From positions 3,038,001 to 3,102,000 of the forward strand of contig NZ_CP048437.1 of assembly GCF_010509575.1 (NCBI RefSeq): DNA of 64,000 nucleotides, given 5' to 3'. Under the pieces are notes generated by a model that saw only the letters and a list, made by a program, of their open reading frames with translations, was not told where the DNA came from and ran no database searches. The stretch comes from Faecalibacterium duncaniae. GTDB lineage: Bacteria; Bacillota; Clostridia; Oscillospirales; Ruminococcaceae. Below, piece after piece: positions 29,438-38,226 of the stretch (its first letter is position 1; the number at the start of each line of letters is the position of its first letter). The position numbers were made by a program, and so were the translations under genes.

Positions 29438-30039
29438 TCTTCTTCCTCCCCGCTGGCATCTCCGTCAGGCCGCTCGTAGAGGGCCAGTTCTTCCCGGGTG
29501 CGGCTGCTCTCGGCGGCGGCATCGGCAAGGTCTGCATCCGGCAGGGCCAGCAGCACAGTGGGAAACACCTCGATGCGGCTGTCCAGACCGGTCAGCCGCC
29601 CCACCGGGCGGGCCAGATTATACCTGCGCAGGGTGCGCATGAGCTCCTCCAGCGTGCGCTGATCCAGCCGCCGGGGCAGGTTCATCTTCTGCAGCTCTGT
29701 CTGCACCTCTTCCACCGTGACCAGCACCTGATCGGCGCTGGCGGCAAGGCTCTCCCGCTTTTGCAGGTAGAGCAGGCGGAGCACCAGCAGCAGGATGCTC
29801 TCGTATTTCAGCAGCCGGGCCTGGCTGCCCTCATGCTCGTTGACCAGCGCCGCCGCCTGCAGCGGCGCCGGGTAAAGCGTTACCGCATAGCCCAGCGGCG
29901 CGAACACGGCCCGCACCTCGGGCAGATGATCCTGCACATAGAGATATTTTGCCCGCTGATCCTCCACGCCGCCCAGCACAAAGCAGTGGTTGAGCAGATA
30001 GTTTGCGGTCTCTTCCAGCATTTTATTCGGTTCGGCCAT
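29434..30039 (-). CDS. jetB: DUF4194 protein, JetB/MksE-like subunit
   Basis: 201 residues, the usual length of the kleisin-associated winged-helix subunit (DUF4194) of MksBEF and Wadjet complexes. The sequence has the early helix ETANYLLNHCFVLGG, a beta-containing middle (VRAVFAPLGYAVTLYP), the family stretch KYESILLLVLRLLYLQKRE, a winged-helix part (LDQRTLEELMRTLRRYNLAR) and an acidic tail. It overlaps the end of jetA by 17 bases and the start of jetC by 4, so the three are tightly coupled. Family assignment is by eye from pattern and context. Confidence 0.82.
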   Translation of the reverse strand: MAEPNKMLEETANYLLNHCFVLGGVEDQRAKYLYVQDHLPEVRAVFAPLGYAVTLYPAPLQAAALVNEHEGSQARLLKYESILLLVLRLLYLQKRESLAASADQVLVTVEEVQTELQKMNLPRRLDQRTLEELMRTLRRYNLARPVGRLTGLDSRIEVFPTVLLALPDADLADAAAESSRTREELALYERPDGDASGEEEE

Positions 30040-31456
30040 GGTCAGCGTCCTCCCTGCGGGGTGTCAGAATAAACTCTTCAAACCGGAAGCCGCCCCGTTC
30101 GACCCAGTTTCCGGTAAGGGTGATATCGTAAGCCCGGCGCGGCGACTGCGAGTAGGTGTGCAGGCCGATGATGCGGGCAAAATCGCGGGGGTATTCCTCC
30201 GCCAGTGTGGAGGCAGCCACCGCACTGCGGGCGGCAAGGGCCTGTTTTGCCAGCAGGCCCACGTTCTCCTCAGTCACGGCCATCCGGGCGTAGTCCAGCA
30301 GCAGCTGCTGTTCTTTGCGCAGCTGCTCCTCGTCCAGCCCGGCCTGCCGCACCGGAGCCAGCGGCGTTTCGCTGCGGGGCGCGGCGGGCGGGTAGAGGGG
30401 CTTTGCCCCGAACACCGCCGCCGGGTAGAGGTGCAGGTGCTTTGCCACCGGGCCGTCATCCGGCGCGAACAGCTGATCGGGCGTTTTGATCTCCTCGGCA
30501 TAACGGCGGAGCAGGGCGGTGACACTGCCCTGCGAGGAGCGGTCGCTCAGCAGCAGGAACTGTGCCCGCTGCACGGCCCGCTTGCGGTAGCGGATGTGGC
30601 TCTGGTCGATCTGGCACATCAGGGTGCTCATCTCTTCCAGCGAATCCCGCAGTTTCTGGATGAGGGCACGCACGGCAGGGGCTGCCTCGCCGGGGGCACA
30701 GCGCTCCACCCGGGCGTAATCCAGCGCCAGCCGGGGCAGGTGTTCTGCCTCGCAGTCGTCCAGCTCCTCTTCCAGATAAGCGCGGTAATTGAACAGGTTA
30801 TCGCTGGTCTTGAAGCGGTGGTAAGCGGCGGCCACCACCTTTTCCTCGTACTGGTCGAAGAGCTCCAGCACCTCCTGCGGGGTACGGTTGCGGGTAAGCC
30901 GGTCGATATAATGCCCGATGGATGCGTTCAGCGCCCGCAGGGACTTGTTCAGTGCTTCCAGATCGGAGGCCACCTCCCGCAGAACATTCTCATAGGGGCT
31001 CTTTTCCTCCCCGATGTTCTGCAGCAGCTGCCATGCCTTGTACAGCTTGCCGGTGTAGGTGACAACACGCGGGTTCAGGATCTCTTCCAGCGCTTCCAGC
31101 AGAGGGGCCACCTCAGGCACAAAGGCAAGGGCAGGCTCTTCCTCATAGCTGCCGGGCTGCTCTTCCAGCCAGCCGGTGCGGCGCAGGCGGAGCAGAAAGC
31201 CCAACGCAAGGGTATGGGGATCCCGGGTGGGCTGTTCGGCTTCGTCGCCCGCGTCATCGGCATCCAGTGCCAGCGGCTTTGCCAGCGCCGCAAAGTAATC
31301 CTCGGCCCGGCTCACCGCTTCTGCCCGGGAGATGGAGTAATCCGCCGTGTGGCGGCACTCCTCCCACAGCAGGAGCAGCAGCTCCGCATAAAACGCCCGG
31401 TTGGGCCCCGCCAGCGGGCGGAACAGCCGCGGGCTGACCAGTTCAAACAGCTGCAT
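30023..31456 (-). CDS. jetA: JetA/MksF-like kleisin of the Wadjet-type operon
   Basis: 477 residues, first gene of the operon. It starts MQLFELVSPRLFRPLAGPNR, resembling the Wadjet JetA (DUF5716) proteins, with a winged-helix-like N-terminus (AFYAELLLLLWEEC), a long helical middle including NVLREVASDLEALNKSLRAL and RNRTPQEVLELFDQYEEKVV, and a C-terminal domain. As kleisin it should bridge the two heads of the SMC protein. ATG 31456 was preferred over an upstream TTG at 31480 because AAAGG lies at good spacing. An extended -10 (TGGTACAAT) is present at 31493-31501. Confidence 0.8.
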   Translation of the reverse strand: MQLFELVSPRLFRPLAGPNRAFYAELLLLLWEECRHTADYSISRAEAVSRAEDYFAALAKPLALDADDAGDEAEQPTRDPHTLALGFLLRLRRTGWLEEQPGSYEEEPALAFVPEVAPLLEALEEILNPRVVTYTGKLYKAWQLLQNIGEEKSPYENVLREVASDLEALNKSLRALNASIGHYIDRLTRNRTPQEVLELFDQYEEKVVAAAYHRFKTSDNLFNYRAYLEEELDDCEAEHLPRLALDYARVERCAPGEAAPAVRALIQKLRDSLEEMSTLMCQIDQSHIRYRKRAVQRAQFLLLSDRSSQGSVTALLRRYAEEIKTPDQLFAPDDGPVAKHLHLYPAAVFGAKPLYPPAAPRSETPLAPVRQAGLDEEQLRKEQQLLLDYARMAVTEENVGLLAKQALAARSAVAASTLAEEYPRDFARIIGLHTYSQSPRRAYDITLTGNWVERGGFRFEEFILTPRREDADHGRTE

Positions 31457-31492
31457 CCAAAGGTTCCTTTCTTTCGACAAAATCTATCTTTT

Positions 31493-31501
31493 ATTGTACC
31501 A
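31493..31501 (-). promoter_or_regulatory. Possible extended -10 promoter of the jetABC operon
   Basis: TGGTACAAT on the minus strand, 37 bases before the jetA start. The -35 region is poor. Confidence 0.45.
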
Positions 31502-31530
31502 CAATCAGAAGGATTTTGCCACAAATACAA

Positions 31531-31573
31531 AAAGCCCCGGAGGGCGGCCTTTCAGCCACGCTCCGGGGAAAAA
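31531..31573 (-). terminator. Terminator of the CAP-like lipoprotein gene
   Basis: CCCCGGAG and CTCCGGGG arms with an inner GGC/GCC stem, followed by CTTTTTG on the minus strand. Confidence 0.75.
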
Positions 31574-31591
31574 TCATATAATTTGTTTTGC

Positions 31592-32092
31592 TCAGGCATT
31601 TGTATCAATAGCCACCGAGATAGCCATGTAGGTCTGACCATTCACAGCTTTGACAACAACGCCAACCTGTGTCCATTTCGTGCTCTGTGCAATATTCACG
31701 TTTCCAAGATTGCCGCCTTCGGCAATTTTCTGAACGAACTTATTCAGCTTTGTGCCATCATAGTCAAATGTCGTCACAAATGTAGCTGCACACTTACCAT
31801 CTTTGGGGCCATCAATTTTGAACCAAACCTTAGACGAATAGCCAAACAGATTCAGCGAGAAGTTCAAATCTCCATTTGCTGCCTCATCAATACTTTGGCT
31901 TGCAATCGCTCTGCACTGTGCGTTGTTTTCCAGTTTCTTTCCCTCTGGGCGATTTGCATTGATTGCACTCATTACCTGATTTTCCGCCTGAGCCTCGGGG
32001 CTCTGGGCGGTATCGCCGCCGCAGGCGGTGAACAGAACAAGTACCATGGTCGCCGCCAGAATCAAAGCGGCCAGTTTTTTCAGCATTTTCAT
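31592..32092 (-). CDS. Lipoprotein with CAP-like domain
   Basis: Cell-surface lipoprotein of 166 residues; the signal peptide MKMLKKLAALILAATMVLVL leads to a lipobox ending TAC. The mature part has a low-complexity start and a domain in which AINANRPEGKKLENNAQCRA and the final STKWTQVGVVVKAVNGQTY are reminiscent of the CAP/SCP fold (compare the usual WTxVGVGV ending), but the catalytic His and Glu of CAP proteins are not evident. ATG 32092 follows GGAGG. Monocistronic with promoter at 32176. Role unknown. Confidence 0.7.
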   Translation of the reverse strand: MKMLKKLAALILAATMVLVLFTACGGDTAQSPEAQAENQVMSAINANRPEGKKLENNAQCRAIASQSIDEAANGDLNFSLNLFGYSSKVWFKIDGPKDGKCAATFVTTFDYDGTKLNKFVQKIAEGGNLGNVNIAQSTKWTQVGVVVKAVNGQTYMAISVAIDTNA

Positions 32093-32175
32093 GTCGGGAC
32101 CTCCAGTCGTTTTGTTGTGTTTTTCATAATATGCAGGGTGCCTTTTCATTTTGAAACAGGACCCTTTCTGGCTTT

Positions 32176-32205
32176 ATTTTATCCAACGACTGTCGCTTTT
32201 GTCAA
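32176..32205 (-). promoter_or_regulatory. Promoter of the CAP-like lipoprotein gene
   Basis: TTGACA (32205-32200), 18 bases, TAAAAT (32181-32176). The rest of the 32093-32405 gap shows no gene; a weak plus-strand promoter near 32316-32348 may serve the next gene. Confidence 0.75.
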
Positions 32206-32405
32206 TTGCCAGCTTCACCAAACATTTTCTCCTGCTTTTGTTGTTTTTTCCAGAACGAATCTTCGCAAAGATCCTTTGCCATGCCCGAGGCAAAAACCGG
32301 AAAATATTTCCGGCGTTTACACAATTCTACCACGATTTGGTGCTAAACTTAAAGCAATGGGAACCGCCGGGTGCCGTTCCTGAACAAGGAAAAGGAGTTT
32401 GCCCC

Positions 32406-33074
32406 ATGCAGCATGGTTCCCTGCGCGCTCCGGTGCGCGTTTTCATGGCAGCAGTTCTGCTGTGCCTGAGCTTTCTGGCCGCGCCAAAGGCTGCGGCGGC
32501 ACAATTGCAGGATGTAAACGGCATCATGCTGCTGTCCTTCGACAGCCAGCAGATCGTCTCCATCGGCAACCAGACCTCGGGCCGGTGCAGCTGGTACGCC
32601 CTGCGCTACGCCCGCACCATTCTGGATGGCAAGCCCTGCTCAGGCAGCGGGATGTGGTCGAACGGCGCGGTATGGTCTGCCGCCGGGTACTACGCTTACA
32701 GCGGCTCCCTTTCCGGCTGCCTTTCCCGCCTGTATGAAGAGCTGCAGGCCGGGCGGCCCGTCATCGTACATCTGAAAAACACCGCTGTCAGCGGCGTGTC
32801 CAAGCACACCAACCGCGTGACGAGCTATGAATACCACCTCTCCGGCTCCGGCTGGAAAGAGGTCAATTACCCCCACATCGCCACCAGCAGCACCTACGGA
32901 CACTGGGTGTGCGTGGTGGGCATCTCCCCCACGGCAGACCCCGAAAACCTGCGGGAGAGCGATTTCTATGCGCTGGACCCCGCGCGGGTCAGCGTGAACG
33001 GTACACTGGCCGTAACAAAGCTTTTGGATGGCACCATCTGGACTGATAACTCTCCCTTAAAAGTCGCAGCCTGA
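32406..33074 (+). CDS. Secreted C39-like cysteine peptidase-like protein
   Basis: 222 residues with a Sec signal peptide (RVFMAAVLLCLSFLAAPKA, cleavage near AAA-AQ). The mature domain has the papain-like order of a C39-type peptidase: Cys in GRCSWYALRYARTILDG, His in YGHWVCVVGIS about 130 residues later, and an Asp near YALDPARV. It probably acts outside the cell on peptides or the wall; no wall-binding domain is seen. ATG 32406 follows AAGGAG; the frame extends upstream to 32151 but that part lacks coding character. Confidence 0.72.
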   Translation: MQHGSLRAPVRVFMAAVLLCLSFLAAPKAAAAQLQDVNGIMLLSFDSQQIVSIGNQTSGRCSWYALRYARTILDGKPCSGSGMWSNGAVWSAAGYYAYSGSLSGCLSRLYEELQAGRPVIVHLKNTAVSGVSKHTNRVTSYEYHLSGSGWKEVNYPHIATSSTYGHWVCVVGISPTADPENLRESDFYALDPARVSVNGTLAVTKLLDGTIWTDNSPLKVAA

Positions 33075-33084
33075 CGCTCCCTTA

Positions 33085-33136
33085 CAAAACACAACAGCCC
33101 CCGGAACATGCAGGGTTCCGGGGGCTTCGTGTTTTG
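33085..33136. terminator. Bidirectional terminator
   Basis: CAAAACAC/GTGTTTTG arms around the inner stem GCCCCCGGAAC/GGTTCCGGGGGC, between convergent genes. Confidence 0.85.
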
Positions 33137-33146
33137 TATCGGGGGG

Positions 33147-34802
33147 TTACAGCTCCTGATAGGCGCTCATCATGGCGGGGATGAATTGCTTTTTGCGGCT
33201 GACCACGCCGGGCAGCGTCCAGCTGCCGTCGGCAGCGGGCCGGCTCTCAAAGCCGTTGCTCAACACCTCGGCGGCGTAGCGGCCGGTGCAGATGACCACG
33301 CTCTCCTCCTTGGGCACATCGGTCAGCAGCATGTAGAGGTCCTCCACGTTCTGCTTGTTGCGGGCCTCCTCCAGATAAGGCTGGAGCAGCGCCTGGGCGG
33401 CCTGCAGGTTTTTGCGGGTCATGTAGCTGCCCTGCGCCACGCCAAAGCGGATATCGCCGCACATGAACACCTTGAAGTCCTGCAAAAAGACCTCTTCGGG
33501 GGTCTTGCCGTCCAGTTTTTCACCAGCCTCGAACATTTCGGTGGAAAACTCTTCGATATCCACGCCTGCGATCTTGGCCAGACGTTTGGCGGCGTTTTCA
33601 TCCACGGGGGTGCAGGTGGGGCTGCGGAAGGCCAGCGTATCCGAGAGGATGGCCGCCAGCAGCAGGCCCGCGATCTGGGGCGGGATGTCCACACCGTTTT
33701 CATCGTACATCTGGGTGATGATGGTGGCGGTGCAGCCCACGGGCTGGTTGCGGAAGTAGACCGGCCCGCTGGTCTCCAGACTGCCGATGCGGTGGTGGTC
33801 AATGATCTCCAGGATCTCGGCCTGATCAAAGCCCTCCACGGCCTGGGTGGCCTCGTTGTGGTCCACCAGAATGATGCGCCGCTTGCGCAGGGCAATGACG
33901 TTGCGGCGGCTGACCATGCCGCAGTATTTGCCTTCCTCATCGAGGATGGGGAAATAGCGGTGGCGCACCTTTGCCATCACCCGCAGCACATCGGCCACGG
34001 GGGTGACGAGGGTGAATTTGAGGATGTTGTCCCGGGTCATATAATAGGAGATGGGGGCGCACTGGCTGATGAGCTTGCCCGCCGCGTAGGTATCCACGGG
34101 GGTGGTCATAATGGCAACGCCGGTCTCATCGGCAATGCGCTGGATGGTGCGGCCCACCTTGGCCCCATTGCAGATGATGAGCAGGGAGGCTTCCTTTTCA
34201 ATGGCGCAGAGCTGGCTTTCGTACCGGTTGCTCAGAATGACGATATCCCCCTTTTCCACGCTGCTTTCCAGCATCTCGGGGGTGGCGGTGCCGATCTTGA
34301 TGTGGCCGGTGGTGCAGACCGCGTCGGCATTGCCCACCACCATGGTGCCGTTCAGCGTTTCAAGGATGTTCTTATAAGAGGTACGGCTCTTGGCCAGCAC
34401 AGCGGTATCGAACACGTCCATGTTGGCGGTGGCAAGATCCTTCACGGTGATGATGCCCTCCAGCTCGTTGTCCGCGCTGGTGATGGACAGGGTGTCGATC
34501 TGCTGGTCGCGCATGATCTTCCATGCGCGGCGCAGGCTGGTGGAGCCCGGGATGCCCGGCATCTCGCGGTAATCCACGTCCCGGATCTTGGGGTTCACGT
34601 CGGTGCACATCCGGGGCGGCGTGACACCGAATTTTTTCAGGACGAACTCGGTCTCCTGATTCATTTTACCGGCACGGCGCGGCTCGCAGACCAGCGTGCT
34701 GGTGCGGTTTTTGAGCTCCGCATAGGCAATGGCGGAGCAGATGGAATCGGTATCGGGGTTGCGGTGCCCGATGACCACGACCTTGTGTGCTTCTTTTGGC
34801 AT
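33147..34802 (-). CDS. ppaC: Manganese-dependent inorganic pyrophosphatase with CBS and DRTGG domains
   Basis: Cytoplasmic family II pyrophosphatase of 551 residues, hydrolysing PPi to phosphate. The DHH core shows GHRNPDTDSICSAIAYA, VDHNE, EIIDHHRIGSLE and the substrate-side SDTLAFRSPT. Inserted between the first and second motifs (about residues 65-290) is a regulatory block with a CBS domain pair split by a DRTGG domain, as in the nucleotide-regulated Clostridium perfringens enzyme, so control by adenine nucleotides or diadenosine polyphosphates is expected from the family. Start 34802 follows GAGAGGGG; an upstream in-frame ATG at 34832 has no ribosome site. Single gene. Confidence 0.92.
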   Translation of the reverse strand: MPKEAHKVVVIGHRNPDTDSICSAIAYAELKNRTSTLVCEPRRAGKMNQETEFVLKKFGVTPPRMCTDVNPKIRDVDYREMPGIPGSTSLRRAWKIMRDQQIDTLSITSADNELEGIITVKDLATANMDVFDTAVLAKSRTSYKNILETLNGTMVVGNADAVCTTGHIKIGTATPEMLESSVEKGDIVILSNRYESQLCAIEKEASLLIICNGAKVGRTIQRIADETGVAIMTTPVDTYAAGKLISQCAPISYYMTRDNILKFTLVTPVADVLRVMAKVRHRYFPILDEEGKYCGMVSRRNVIALRKRRIILVDHNEATQAVEGFDQAEILEIIDHHRIGSLETSGPVYFRNQPVGCTATIITQMYDENGVDIPPQIAGLLLAAILSDTLAFRSPTCTPVDENAAKRLAKIAGVDIEEFSTEMFEAGEKLDGKTPEEVFLQDFKVFMCGDIRFGVAQGSYMTRKNLQAAQALLQPYLEEARNKQNVEDLYMLLTDVPKEESVVICTGRYAAEVLSNGFESRPAADGSWTLPGVVSRKKQFIPAMMSAYQEL

Positions 34803-34933
34803 AGGTTGTTCCCCTCTCTGGGTCAGATTCATTTACCTTCCGAACGGCCCCATACCCCAAACCACCGGGCACGGCTGCCAGCTACATTTTAACACAACCG
34901 GCCCCGGGGGTAAAGGCGGCAGATATCTTTTTC

Positions 34934-34962
34934 TTGACAGCGCCCCAAAAATCATCTATTCT
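34934..34962 (+). promoter_or_regulatory. Promoter of the secreted protein gene at 34998
   Basis: TTGACA (34934-34939), 17 bases, TATTCT (34957-34962). Confidence 0.8.
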
Positions 34963-34997
34963 TGACCTGAATTTTTTTTCTCTTTGGAGGTCACCCC

Positions 34998-35795
34998 ATG
35001 AAAAAGCTGTTCCGCGCCCTTTCCCTCTGCCTGACGCTGGCCCTGTGCGTGTCCGGCAGCACCGCCGTGCTGGCCGAGGCTCCCGCCGCCACGCCCGCCC
35101 CCCAGGACGAACGTGTCATCACCGATGTAAGCCCCCTTGAGGATCAGATCCGCAACATCGTCGGCTTTACCACCAGCACCGGCGGCCCCTACGATTTTGA
35201 GCAGGCCGATCATAAATCTGCCGTGCAGGCCTACGGTGCAGAACCCGCCGAGGGTGTCGTGGCCCTGCTGCGCATCTACGCCCGGGCCGAGGACCGGGGC
35301 GATGCCTCCATCAATTCCAGCGGCCACTCCTTCCTCTCGGTGCGGAACGTCTCTGACCATGACATCGAGGTGGGCGGCCTGCGGATCGTGCCCAACACCG
35401 AGATGACCTTCAGCCCCCGCGGCAACCGCTGGGAACACACCGGCATCTGGTACAATCTGGAGGGCTACTACAAGCGCTATCTGGCCGATTCCTACTACCA
35501 GAACATCTATGCTGTCCAGACCTCACTGGATCAGAGCCAGCTGGACGTGGTCAACCGCAACCTTGCCAAATCTGACCACTGGTCGGCCTACTTCAACTGC
35601 GCCGCCTTTACCGAGAGCATGTGGAACGCTGTCTGCGCCGACACCCTTTCCGCCGGGCAGCCCTACACCCCGGAGAACCTGCGGAACGACATTCTGGCCA
35701 AGTACGGCGATCTGGCCGCGTACAATCCCCAGGTCCCCTACGACTACATTGTTTATTACGGCACCAGCCTGACCCCCAGCAAAGAGTTTGCCTGA
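34998..35795 (+). CDS. Secreted protein with permuted papain-like (NlpC/P60-LRAT type) motif order
   Basis: 265 residues. Signal peptide MKKLFRALSLCLTLALCVSG, cleavage near VLA-EA, then a Pro/Ala-rich linker. In the mature domain a His in SSGHSFLSVRN precedes a Cys in FNCAAFTESMWNAV, the reverse of normal papain order and typical of permuted NlpC/P60-like proteins. The substrate could be wall peptide, lipid or amide. Start 34998 follows TGGAGG. Monocistronic. The assignment rests on motif order and is tentative. Confidence 0.62.
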   Translation: MKKLFRALSLCLTLALCVSGSTAVLAEAPAATPAPQDERVITDVSPLEDQIRNIVGFTTSTGGPYDFEQADHKSAVQAYGAEPAEGVVALLRIYARAEDRGDASINSSGHSFLSVRNVSDHDIEVGGLRIVPNTEMTFSPRGNRWEHTGIWYNLEGYYKRYLADSYYQNIYAVQTSLDQSQLDVVNRNLAKSDHWSAYFNCAAFTESMWNAVCADTLSAGQPYTPENLRNDILAKYGDLAAYNPQVPYDYIVYYGTSLTPSKEFA

Positions 35796-35821
35796 TTTCC
35801 GGGTTTGTTGGATACAACATC

Positions 35822-35850
35822 TTGATTTTCACGTCATTCCGCGCTATCAT
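35822..35850 (+). promoter_or_regulatory. Promoter of the third MATE gene
   Basis: TTGATT (35822-35827), 17 bases, TATCAT (35845-35850). Confidence 0.65.
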
Positions 35851-35886
35851 GGGTGTGTTTGAATCCACGCGCCAAGGGAGGACACC

Positions 35887-37245
35887 ATGACAGACGCATC
35901 GACCACATCAAGACCGCTGTTCAACCGTCAACAGCTCATCTCACTTTTCCTGCCGCTGGTGGCAGAGCAGGCCCTCAGCATCTCCATCGGTCTGGCGGAC
36001 ACCCTGATGGTCTCCTCGGTGGGCGAAGCCGCCGTTTCGGGCGTGAGCCTGGTGGACTCCTTCAATGTGCTGATGATCCAGCTGCTCAGCGCACTGGCCA
36101 CCGGCGGCGCGGTGGTCGCCAGCCAGTACATCGGCCACCGGGAGCCCAAACGGGCCAAGGCCAGCGCCGCACAGATCATGTTCATTATGATCTCGCTCAG
36201 CGTGGTCACCGCCGTCATCGTGGCGGTGGGACGGCACGCCATCCTGCGGGGCATCTTCGGCTCCATTGACGCGGATGTGATGCGCTACGCCGAGACCTAT
36301 TTCCTGCTCTCGGCCCTGAGCTATCCTTTTATTGGCGTGTACAACGCCGGTGCGGCCCTGTTCCGCGCCCAGGGCAACAGTAAGATCAGTATGCTTTCCA
36401 GCCTGGTGATGAACGTGGTGAACATTGGCGGCAACGCCATCCTGATCTACCGGTTCGGCATGGGCGTGATGGGTGCGGCCACCGCCAGCCTCGTGAGCCG
36501 GATGATCGCCTGCTTCACCGTGATGTTCCTGCTGCAGAAGCCGGACTGTGCGCTGCGCATCGACCACCTCACCGACCTGAAGCCTGACCTCGACCTCATC
36601 AAGCGCATCCTGAAAGTCGGCATCCCCGCCGGCATCGAGAACGGCATGTTCCAGATCGGCAAGCTGTCGGTCTCCAGCCTGACCAGCACGCTGGGCACCG
36701 CCGCCATTGCCGCAAACGCCGTGGCAGGCAACATCTCCAGCTTCCTGAACGTGCCCGCCTCCGCCGTTGGCATCGGCGCGCTGACCGTTGTGGGCCAGTG
36801 TCTGGGTGCCGGGGAAAAGGTGCAGGCCAAGCGCTATTCTCGCCTGCTGCTCCTGACCGCCTACGCCGGGGACTGGCTGATGAACCTTTCCGGCCTGTTC
36901 TTCCTGAACAAGCTGGCGCTCTCCTGGTTCAACCTCTCGCCGGATGCCTACGGCATGGCGCTGGAGCTGATGGTCTGGTTCAACGCTGTATCGCTGATCC
37001 TGTGGCCCTCCAGCTTCACCCTGCCCAACATCCTGCGCGCCGCCGGAGATGCCGCCTTTACCATGACGGTCAGCGTCATCTCCATGTGGGTGTTCCGGGT
37101 GGCCTTCTGCTACCTGATGGTGCTCAAGTTCCACTGCGGCCTGCTGTTCATCTGGATTGGCATGTTCCTGGATTGGGCCATGCGCTCGCTGTTCTTCTGC
37201 GTCCGCTTTGTCCACGGCAGGTGGATGGAACAAAAGGTGATCTGA
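35887..37245 (+). CDS. MATE-family efflux transporter
   Basis: 452 residues, about 12 membrane segments: LFLPLVAEQALSISIGLADT, the QYIGHREPKRAK cytoplasmic loop, and a second half starting RILKVGIPAGIENGMFQIGK. It differs clearly from the MATE proteins at 14989 and 24303 and belongs to a separate subgroup. Start 35887 follows GGGAGG. Monocistronic; ends at the terminator at 37260. Substrate unknown. Confidence 0.88.
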   Translation: MTDASTTSRPLFNRQQLISLFLPLVAEQALSISIGLADTLMVSSVGEAAVSGVSLVDSFNVLMIQLLSALATGGAVVASQYIGHREPKRAKASAAQIMFIMISLSVVTAVIVAVGRHAILRGIFGSIDADVMRYAETYFLLSALSYPFIGVYNAGAALFRAQGNSKISMLSSLVMNVVNIGGNAILIYRFGMGVMGAATASLVSRMIACFTVMFLLQKPDCALRIDHLTDLKPDLDLIKRILKVGIPAGIENGMFQIGKLSVSSLTSTLGTAAIAANAVAGNISSFLNVPASAVGIGALTVVGQCLGAGEKVQAKRYSRLLLLTAYAGDWLMNLSGLFFLNKLALSWFNLSPDAYGMALELMVWFNAVSLILWPSSFTLPNILRAAGDAAFTMTVSVISMWVFRVAFCYLMVLKFHCGLLFIWIGMFLDWAMRSLFFCVRFVHGRWMEQKVI

Positions 37246-37259
37246 GTTTCCGTATATCC

Positions 37260-37301
37260 GGCCCTCTCCACCATTGCAGTTTTGGCGGGGAGGGCCTTTT
37301 T
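37260..37301 (+). terminator. Terminator of the third MATE gene
   Basis: GGCCCTCTCC and GGGGAGGGCC arms followed by TTTTT. Confidence 0.82.
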
Positions 37302-37422
37302 GTGCAGGAAACCCGCATCCTGTCTCGTATCAATAGGCAGAAGCTTCTCTCCCCTGCATCCGCTTCCCCAAAGCATACCAAATTCCACGCGGATGTGTTC
37401 ACGATTTTGTCAGCTTTTTGTC

Positions 37423-37451
37423 TTGTTTTCTTCGTCTTTGCGCGGTATAAT
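37423..37451 (+). promoter_or_regulatory. Promoter of the PAP2-like gene
   Basis: TTGTTT (37423-37428), 17 bases, TATAAT (37446-37451). Confidence 0.7.
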
Positions 37452-37514
37452 CATACGCTGCAAAGAACTTTAGACGGGGCTGCGGCCCCCATTCCAGAAA
37501 AGGAAGTGTGTTCC

Positions 37515-38168
37515 ATGCGCAACTGGTTTTCCCGCCATCCCGTTTCGTTCATGGCGTTTTATCTCCTGTTTTACCTTTCGGCGTTCCATTGGCTCGAAGT
37601 CCATATTGCCGTGCCCGATGTTCTGGTGCACTGCCATCTGGACGACCTGATCCCCTTTTGCAAATATGCCATCGTGCCCTACTTTGCGTGGTTTTTGTGG
37701 ATCCCGTTCACCCTGTTCTACCTGCTGTGGAAAGCGCCCCGGGCCGACTTCTGGCGGCTCTGCCTGCCCCTGTTTGCGGGCATGACCATTGCGCTGGCCT
37801 GCTATGTCATCCTGCCCACCGGGCTGGATCTGCGGCCCTACCGGGTATACGGCAGCGACCTCTTTGCTCAGGCCGTGCGGATGCTCTATGCCACCGACAC
37901 GCCCCTCAACGTCTGCCCCTCCATCCATGTGTTCAACTCGGTCACCCTGATGATGGCCTACTACCGCAGCCGCATCTTTGAAACGCCGGGCCGCCGCTGG
38001 ATGCGGCCTGCTTCGGCGGTACTGTGTATGTCCATCATTGCGTCCACCGTTCTGCTCAAGCAACACAGCTGCATTGATGTATTGCTGGGCATCCTCCTGG
38101 CCATGGCGCTGGATACCGGCATGACCGCACTGGAACGCAGCGACGCAAGAGCCTTGCAGCGGCTGTGA
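37515..38168 (+). CDS. PAP2-superfamily membrane phosphatase
   Basis: 217 residues with about six membrane segments. The late motifs CPSIHVFNS (the PSxH phosphatase motif with His) and KQHSCIDVLLG (His and Asp of the last motif) match the inositol-phosphorylceramide-synthase-like branch (PAP2_3); the PSIH variant replaces the common PSGH. It probably dephosphorylates a membrane lipid phosphate or transfers a head group. ATG 37515 lies after AAAAGGAA and a good promoter; the frame stays open further upstream by chance. Monocistronic. Confidence 0.82.
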   Translation: MRNWFSRHPVSFMAFYLLFYLSAFHWLEVHIAVPDVLVHCHLDDLIPFCKYAIVPYFAWFLWIPFTLFYLLWKAPRADFWRLCLPLFAGMTIALACYVILPTGLDLRPYRVYGSDLFAQAVRMLYATDTPLNVCPSIHVFNSVTLMMAYYRSRIFETPGRRWMRPASAVLCMSIIASTVLLKQHSCIDVLLGILLAMALDTGMTALERSDARALQRL

Positions 38169-38178
38169 ATCCACATAG

Positions 38179-38213
38179 AAAAAACGCCTCTGTCGGCCGA
38201 CAGAGGCGTTTTT
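38179..38213. terminator. Bidirectional terminator
   Basis: AAAAACGCCTCTGTCGG and CCGACAGAGGCGTTTTT, a 17-base stem with almost no loop, between convergent genes. Confidence 0.85.
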
Positions 38214-38226
38214 GCATTTTGGGGCA

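Noticed and set aside
36798..37514. N-terminal extension of the PAP2-like gene
   Set aside because: The frame is open by chance over the end of the MATE gene and its terminator; the promoter and ribosome site place the start at 37515.
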